From assembly GCF_011074885.1 (NCBI RefSeq), contig NC_054685.1, positions 62,001-126,000 on the forward strand: a stretch of DNA of 64,000 nt. Direction: 5' to 3'. The position numbers and the translations under genes were made by a program. The notes below the pieces were generated by a model. It did not search any database, was not told the DNA's origin, and saw only the letters and a list, made by a program, of their open reading frames with translations. This document shows, piece after piece, positions 59,646 through 64,000 of this stretch. Within the stretch, counting starts at the first letter, position 1, and the number at the start of each line of letters is the position of its first letter. This DNA comes from Brettanomyces bruxellensis (taxonomy: Eukaryota > Ascomycota > Pichiomycetes > Pichiales > Pichiaceae).

Positions 59646-59877
59646 TTATGTGATCATGGTGAATAATCATAATACGAAAGTTTTTGTAAACCCTATAAAT
59701 TTACTGCGAATCACTTTGCAACTTAGTTGAGGTATAAGTATTTGTTCATATATAGCTTTGCTTAAACTACCAGCTTTAAAAAAAGTTCAAGATAATGGAG
59801 ATAGTAAATTTTATACTATACACATTTTTTAACAAATATTGGTTGCAATACACAATAAAATTTTAGATTTGTAGTAA
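59646..59877. other. convergent intergenic, transporter / alpha-glucosidase
   Basis: 232 bases, AT-rich, no gene seen. Confidence 0.55.
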
Positions 59878-61653
59878 TCATTTGGAAGCACTAACAAAAT
59901 ATAAGCGACCCTCCCAGGGTTTTAAAATGTCAGCAGCTCCATCCGTATTTTTATGCGTACCAAAGAAGATAGTATACTTTCGATCGTCCGGGAATTTGAA
60001 TTTAACATCCTTTCCGGAAAAACTGAAAATTCCAAAAAATCTCTTGTTGGCATATTGCTTAGTAAAGGCAAAATAATCAGGATTATCAAGGTCGTAAAAA
60101 TCAAAATTGTAGCCATATACTAAAATATCCTTGTTTTCTTTCCTAAACCTGATAGCTCTTTTCCAGAAGTTAAGAACGGAATTTGGATCGTCCAGCTCAT
60201 CCTCGACGTTTATTCCCTCCTTGTATACTTCATTCATTTTAAACCATGGTTTTGCGCTGTCACTAAATCCACCAGTAAGTCCCTTTGATGACCATGGAAT
60301 TGGAGTTCTAGCATGATCTCTTGATATCACAGAAAGTGCATTCTTAAACTTTAAGACCTCCGAAGAGTCCTTTCCAAATTTCTTGCATAAAATTTTATAA
60401 TTGTTACGAACTTCAACATCTTCGTAATCTTCCACTGGCCAACCCTTAAAGTTAATTGAGCCCAATTCCTGACCCTGGTAGATATACATAGTACCCGTGA
60501 GGGATATCAAAAGTGAACACAATAACTTTGCCGAAGCAACACGGGAAGTTATTGTTGAATCATCGCCAAATCTACTCACCGATCTTGCTCTATCGTGGTT
60601 TTCAAAGTATACTGTAGCCCAAGAATCTGTTCCATTAATCCAACGGAATGAATCAGCAACTGCTAATTTCCAATCCTTCAATGTAAATGGTAACAAGTCA
60701 TATATAAAACTCTGCGAAGTACCGACATCGGTATGCTTGAAAGTAAAAATCTCCGATAGTTCTTGTGATTTCTCACTGGTATAGCTTAACCTTGCATCCA
60801 TGCCGGCTGAGCCAATTTCACCAACAGTCATAATTGTCCTACCATCATCAATTTGAGAGAGCATATAATGATGCATCAGTTTATGGAATTCATGTATTCT
60901 TGCACCATTTGCTGTATATGGATCTGAGGGTTGATAATCATCCTTTGGATTAGATAAAGGTGCATCCGGCATTGTCATGGTTTTTGAGTAGAGAAATGCA
61001 ACATCTATTCTGAATCCATCAACGCCATGTCTCAACCAGAAGCCAACAGCACTATCAAAAATGGCGGCCCTGCAATTAATATTTTCCCAATTTAGATCAG
61101 GTTGACCTTCGGCAAACAAATGTAGGTAAAACTCTTTTGTTTTTGAATCATATTTCCAGGCGGAGCCTCCAAAATAAGATCTCCAATTATTAGGAGGAAT
61201 TGGAGTTCCATTGGCAGTGTATCCCTTTGGCTTTCTCCAGTAAAACCAATTACGCTTTGAATTTGTTTTGCTGGATCTACTTTCCTTAAACCATGCATGC
61301 TGATCAGAGCAATGATTCACCACCAAGTCAACTAAAATCTTCATACCTTTGTTGTGGGCCTCCTTAATTAGATTAAAGATATCCTCATTCTTCCCGTATT
61401 TTGGCCAAACTTTCTCATAATTTGCAATGTCATATCCCATATCTTTCTGCGGTGAATCATAGAATGGTGAAATCCAAATAGCCGTAATTCCAAGGTCTTT
61501 CAGGTAATCTAGTTTTGATCTAATTCCATTAATATCACCCCAACCATCATTATTCGAATCTTTAAATGAGGCTGGGTATATCTGATAAAATGTTGCCTCC
61601 TTCCACCACTGAGGTTTGGTTTCTGGATGCTCTTCAACTGTTTTTGTTGACAT
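59878..61653 (-). CDS. IMA1: GH13 alpha-glucosidase of the isomaltase (Ima) type (591 aa)
   Basis: Cytosolic oligo-alpha-glucosidase, close to S. cerevisiae maltases and isomaltases (about 584-589 aa). The catalytic triad is Asp217 (nucleophile, in [12 protein letters not shown]), Glu279 (acid/base, TVGEIGS) and Asp354 (ENHDR). The residue after the nucleophile is Val218. In S. cerevisiae the same position is Val in isomaltases and Thr in maltases, and swapping it alters preference for alpha-1,6 versus alpha-1,4 links, so alpha-1,6 activity is predicted. Position 355 is Arg instead of the usual Gln of ENHDQ. No signal peptide is present, so the sugar must be imported. The Mig1-like sites upstream predict glucose repression. 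The symbol is a family name. Confidence 0.88.
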   Translation of the reverse strand: MSTKTVEEHPETKPQWWKEATFYQIYPASFKDSNNDGWGDINGIRSKLDYLKDLGITAIWISPFYDSPQKDMGYDIANYEKVWPKYGKNEDIFNLIKEAHNKGMKILVDLVVNHCSDQHAWFKESRSSKTNSKRNWFYWRKPKGYTANGTPIPPNNWRSYFGGSAWKYDSKTKEFYLHLFAEGQPDLNWENINCRAAIFDSAVGFWLRHGVDGFRIDVAFLYSKTMTMPDAPLSNPKDDYQPSDPYTANGARIHEFHKLMHHYMLSQIDDGRTIMTVGEIGSAGMDARLSYTSEKSQELSEIFTFKHTDVGTSQSFIYDLLPFTLKDWKLAVADSFRWINGTDSWATVYFENHDRARSVSRFGDDSTITSRVASAKLLCSLLISLTGTMYIYQGQELGSINFKGWPVEDYEDVEVRNNYKILCKKFGKDSSEVLKFKNALSVISRDHARTPIPWSSKGLTGGFSDSAKPWFKMNEVYKEGINVEDELDDPNSVLNFWKRAIRFRKENKDILVYGYNFDFYDLDNPDYFAFTKQYANKRFFGIFSFSGKDVKFKFPDDRKYTIFFGTHKNTDGAADILKPWEGRLYFVSASK

Positions 61654-62834
61654 TCTTATTTTTGCTTGTCGAATTATGAAATAGCATCGTGTAAATTATC
61701 GTTTTGATTGTGCGATTTATGCCGGAATATTGTATCTATAAATACACTAACTTCCAAAGAATCATGCAAAAATAGTAAGAAAGAAAATGATTTTTAAAAT
61801 TGGAAATTATCGAAGATCAGCCAATAATCGAAACCACTTCATTCAATCCCCGGATTTTCAAATAAAAAAGCGGGGAAGTTGATTCCGAAAAAGTATTAAT
61901 AATTACACGCTTTTTCGATGAATCTCGGAAACAATTTCCCTTACATTTTTATTTGTTGAATGCTAACCCATCCTTGCGCATCATACTTGTTCTCTTATAA
62001 AATGATTTAATAATTGCTCTCTCACAAGATGAGTGTATAGTATTGATTAATAGATATTGCATTGGAAGAAATGTGGAAACCACTATACTTGAATAACTAA
62101 GAATATTGTAGTTAAGACATGAAAATGTTGCGTCCTATTATTATATAAAGATATACCAACAATTTTGCTTAGTTATGATTCTAGGTAAAAGAGGCCAAAC
62201 TAATCTTTGAAATTGTTTCTTTGCTACAACAAAGTAAAATGCAAACATACAAGTAAAAGCGTGGAAAGTGAAATTATGTATTTTTTTTCTTCAAACGAGT
62301 TTGAGTGATCATTATTCGATTGAGTGTAATTTAAACAAATTTGCTCGTATAAACATCAGTAGGAAATAATATGAGGGTCAATAGCAAGGAAATATTGAAA
62401 TCGTCTGGTACGTACCGGCTACGCGTTTTCAATGAAGTCTCATGATTTGTGTGTTGTGTTGGGCATATCGGTTTTTACCATTAAATTTCTATTTCATTTA
62501 ATAATGCATTTCTTTATATTTAGATTTTATATTTAGATTACGTTGGAAATAGGTATGGAAGAACGTATTTATTATTATCATCGATTGAATAGTCCTGTTG
62601 TAGTAGCAGGTAGACGACCAAAATATGTTTGCATTTATTGAGTTAATCACTATTATAAGAAAGTGTGAATGTAACCACTTCTTAATCCTTATTTTTAAAT
62701 AGTACCGGCTCCATGAATACAATTCTTGTGAGGGAGCACGGTGAGTTTGCATACGAAAGTATTAAGTTAATGTTCATAAAATGAGCCATTTCAATTAATA
62801 GTAAAAATAAAGGCAAAAAAGCATCGAAAGCATT
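61654..62834. other. intergenic upstream of the alpha-glucosidase
   Basis: 1.2 kb, AT-rich, with two Mig1-like GC boxes at 61848-61876. The far part is the 3' flank of the oxidoreductase gene. No gene seen. Confidence 0.55.
61848..61876. promoter_or_regulatory. Two Mig1-type GC boxes upstream of the alpha-glucosidase
   Basis: CCCCGG at 61848-61853 (complement CCGGGG flanked by an AAAAT-type tract) and GCGGGG at 61871-61876 (after AAATAAAAAA) fit the Mig1 consensus WWWW-SYGGGG, one per strand, at about 195-223 bases before the ATG. Confidence 0.5.
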
Positions 62835-63872
62835 TTATGGCTTCGCAACAACGACTGTGTCTCCTCCCTTGGAAGAACTCTTGAGAGCAGCGTCAATAAT
62901 AGCAAGATGATGAAAAGCGACTTCTGGAGTAGCGATGATTCCACTCTTATCTCCAGTCTTGATCGCTTCACCTAAAACATCAAACTCTTTGGATGGAGTC
63001 CGGTATTCATCCTCGATAGGAATATCCATTTCGTATGACTTTGTTTCTGCTGTGAGACCGCCAACTCTCAATGTTAATTTTTCTGGATGTTTTGGACTGA
63101 AATCCAAGAACACAGAGCCATTATCACCCAAAATCTTGAAAATACAGCTCTTATCAGTATTTCCAAAAGCGGATCCATACGTGAATGTTCCAATCACTCC
63201 GGATTCCATTTCCACAAGAGAGTATAATATATCATCTGTTCCACTCAACTCACGGACCCTTTTAGTATGAGCGTTGACCTTTCTAATTTGACCTAACACA
63301 CCTGTTAAAAGGGCTAATTGGTGAACACCCCCATCTGATAAAAAGCCGCCAATATGCTTAGGTTGTCTTCTCCAAGATGTACTGAGATATTTATTGGCAA
63401 AGTTAAATTGACCTGTGGATGAATAAGTAAAAGAATAAACATTGCCTATCTTTGAGACTGCCTCTTTCAAAGCATCAACTGCTTTGAAGTAGCACCAATG
63501 CTCGTTCACAGCAATAATAAGATCCGGATTTTCCTTTGAAAGTTTAACAATTTGCGCAGCCTGCTCCAGGTCTGCCGCAATTGGCTTTTCAACGCAGATA
63601 TTCTTCTTGTATTTAACTGCTAATTTAACAGCACTCAAGTTGAATTGCACTGGAAGTAGAGCGTCCACGAGATTAACCTCTGGATCCTTGAAAGCATCTT
63701 CCATATCATCATAGATAATCTTAATATCAGCGTTTTTTGCAAAGACCTCAGCCTTCTCCTTTGTTCTATTAAAGCATGAGTAAGGTGTGAAATACTTTGA
63801 TGCCTTCAATGCTGGTAGGTGAGCATCTGTAGCAAAAATTCCAGTGCCAACAACACAAACTTTATACGACAT
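62835..63872 (-). CDS. NADP(H)-dependent oxidoreductase of the Gfo/Idh/MocA family, YMR315W-like (345 aa)
   Basis: S. cerevisiae YMR315W is an NADP(H) oxidoreductase able to complement NADPH supply, 349 aa. The alignment is clear: VCVVGTGIFATDAHLPALKAS (Rossmann nucleotide site), VDYIDALLPAQF-like NLVDALLPVQFN, VEKPIAADLEQAAQIV, and IGGFLSDGGVHQLALLTGVLG, FTYGSAFGNTDKS, and the end FHHLAIIDAALKSSSKGGD. The central Lys in EKPIAAD is the usual catalytic residue of the family. No signal peptide is present, so it is cytosolic. The start is ATG 63872. A frameshifted fragment of a paralogue lies at 27470-27730. Confidence 0.9.
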   Translation of the reverse strand: MSYKVCVVGTGIFATDAHLPALKASKYFTPYSCFNRTKEKAEVFAKNADIKIIYDDMEDAFKDPEVNLVDALLPVQFNLSAVKLAVKYKKNICVEKPIAADLEQAAQIVKLSKENPDLIIAVNEHWCYFKAVDALKEAVSKIGNVYSFTYSSTGQFNFANKYLSTSWRRQPKHIGGFLSDGGVHQLALLTGVLGQIRKVNAHTKRVRELSGTDDILYSLVEMESGVIGTFTYGSAFGNTDKSCIFKILGDNGSVFLDFSPKHPEKLTLRVGGLTAETKSYEMDIPIEDEYRTPSKEFDVLGEAIKTGDKSGIIATPEVAFHHLAIIDAALKSSSKGGDTVVVAKP

Positions 63873-64000
63873 TATGATTGACTAACAAAAAATTCGGATA
63901 GTTAAGTCGATTCTAATCAAGAAATCAAAGCACTTTTTGGTGCCTTTCTCTGTGCTTAACTCAAAATAATTAAGTTCTGGTGTCCGATATTTATATATTC
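63873..64000. other. right end, upstream of the YMR315W-like gene
   Basis: 128 bases of promoter region, cut by the window end. No gene seen. Confidence 0.5.

Overview
This is a nuclear chromosome segment from a budding yeast (Saccharomycotina). It carries about 35 compact, mostly intronless eukaryotic genes with clear yeast orthologues: aconitase, MCM7, eIF4E, SmD1, RPL39, ubiquitin-RPL40, BET2, DPB2, ARG8, TSC13, VNX1 and mitoribosomal proteins. Intergenic DNA is AT-rich with long A/T runs. All five introns I can define use a GTAAGT donor and a TACTAAC or TACTAAT branch point, unlike the GTATGT donor that dominates in Saccharomyces cerevisiae. CTG codons sit where related proteins have leucine or another aliphatic residue, which argues against the CTG-Ser clade. 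I lean towards Pichiaceae (Brettanomyces/Pichia-like), but the species is an inference only.

Layout. 0-19 kb: ELG1, mitochondrial aconitase, divergent RPS22/RPL39, YIP3 (three exons), a FIST-like mitochondrial protein, ubiquitin-RPL40, an M1 peptidase (LAP2-like) and MCM7. 19-24 kb: two tandem myo-inositol-transporter-like genes. 25-29 kb: an eEF1B-gamma-like GST, a coiled-coil protein, a gene-poor stretch holding a decayed oxidoreductase fragment, and an Ala/Thr-repeat secreted wall protein. 29-35 kb: a RING/TRAF-type zinc-finger protein, BET2 and DPB2. 35-42 kb: a DAL5-family transporter, a Zn2Cys6 regulator and a GH18 chitinase. 43-49 kb: EFM7, eIF4E (5' UTR intron), PRP38, SMD1 and TSC13. 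49-57 kb: a VNX1-like vacuolar antiporter, ARG8, and two mitoribosomal genes (mL58, RSM25) flanking a probable solo Ty1/copia-type LTR. 58-64 kb: a second DAL5-family transporter, an isomaltase-type alpha-glucosidase and a YMR315W-like NADP(H) oxidoreductase. The decayed fragment at 27.5 kb is a remnant copy of this last gene.

No operons, CRISPR arrays, phage or obvious tRNA/rRNA genes were found. Most genes are housekeeping. The signals that go beyond this are the truncated oxidoreductase relic, the LTR, two 5' UTR introns (RPL40, eIF4E), G1/S-type promoter motifs shared by three replication genes 35 kb apart (ELG1, MCM7, DPB2), Mig1-type sites before the alpha-glucosidase, a Gcn4 site before ARG8, and some protein oddities (ubiquitin Gln28; Arg after the third catalytic Asp of the glucosidase). 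I did not find a convincing undescribed multi-gene system. Several starts were moved to the first plausible ATG because longer frames begin at GTG or TTG. Gene identities rest on remembered family sequences and visible motifs; no database search was run.
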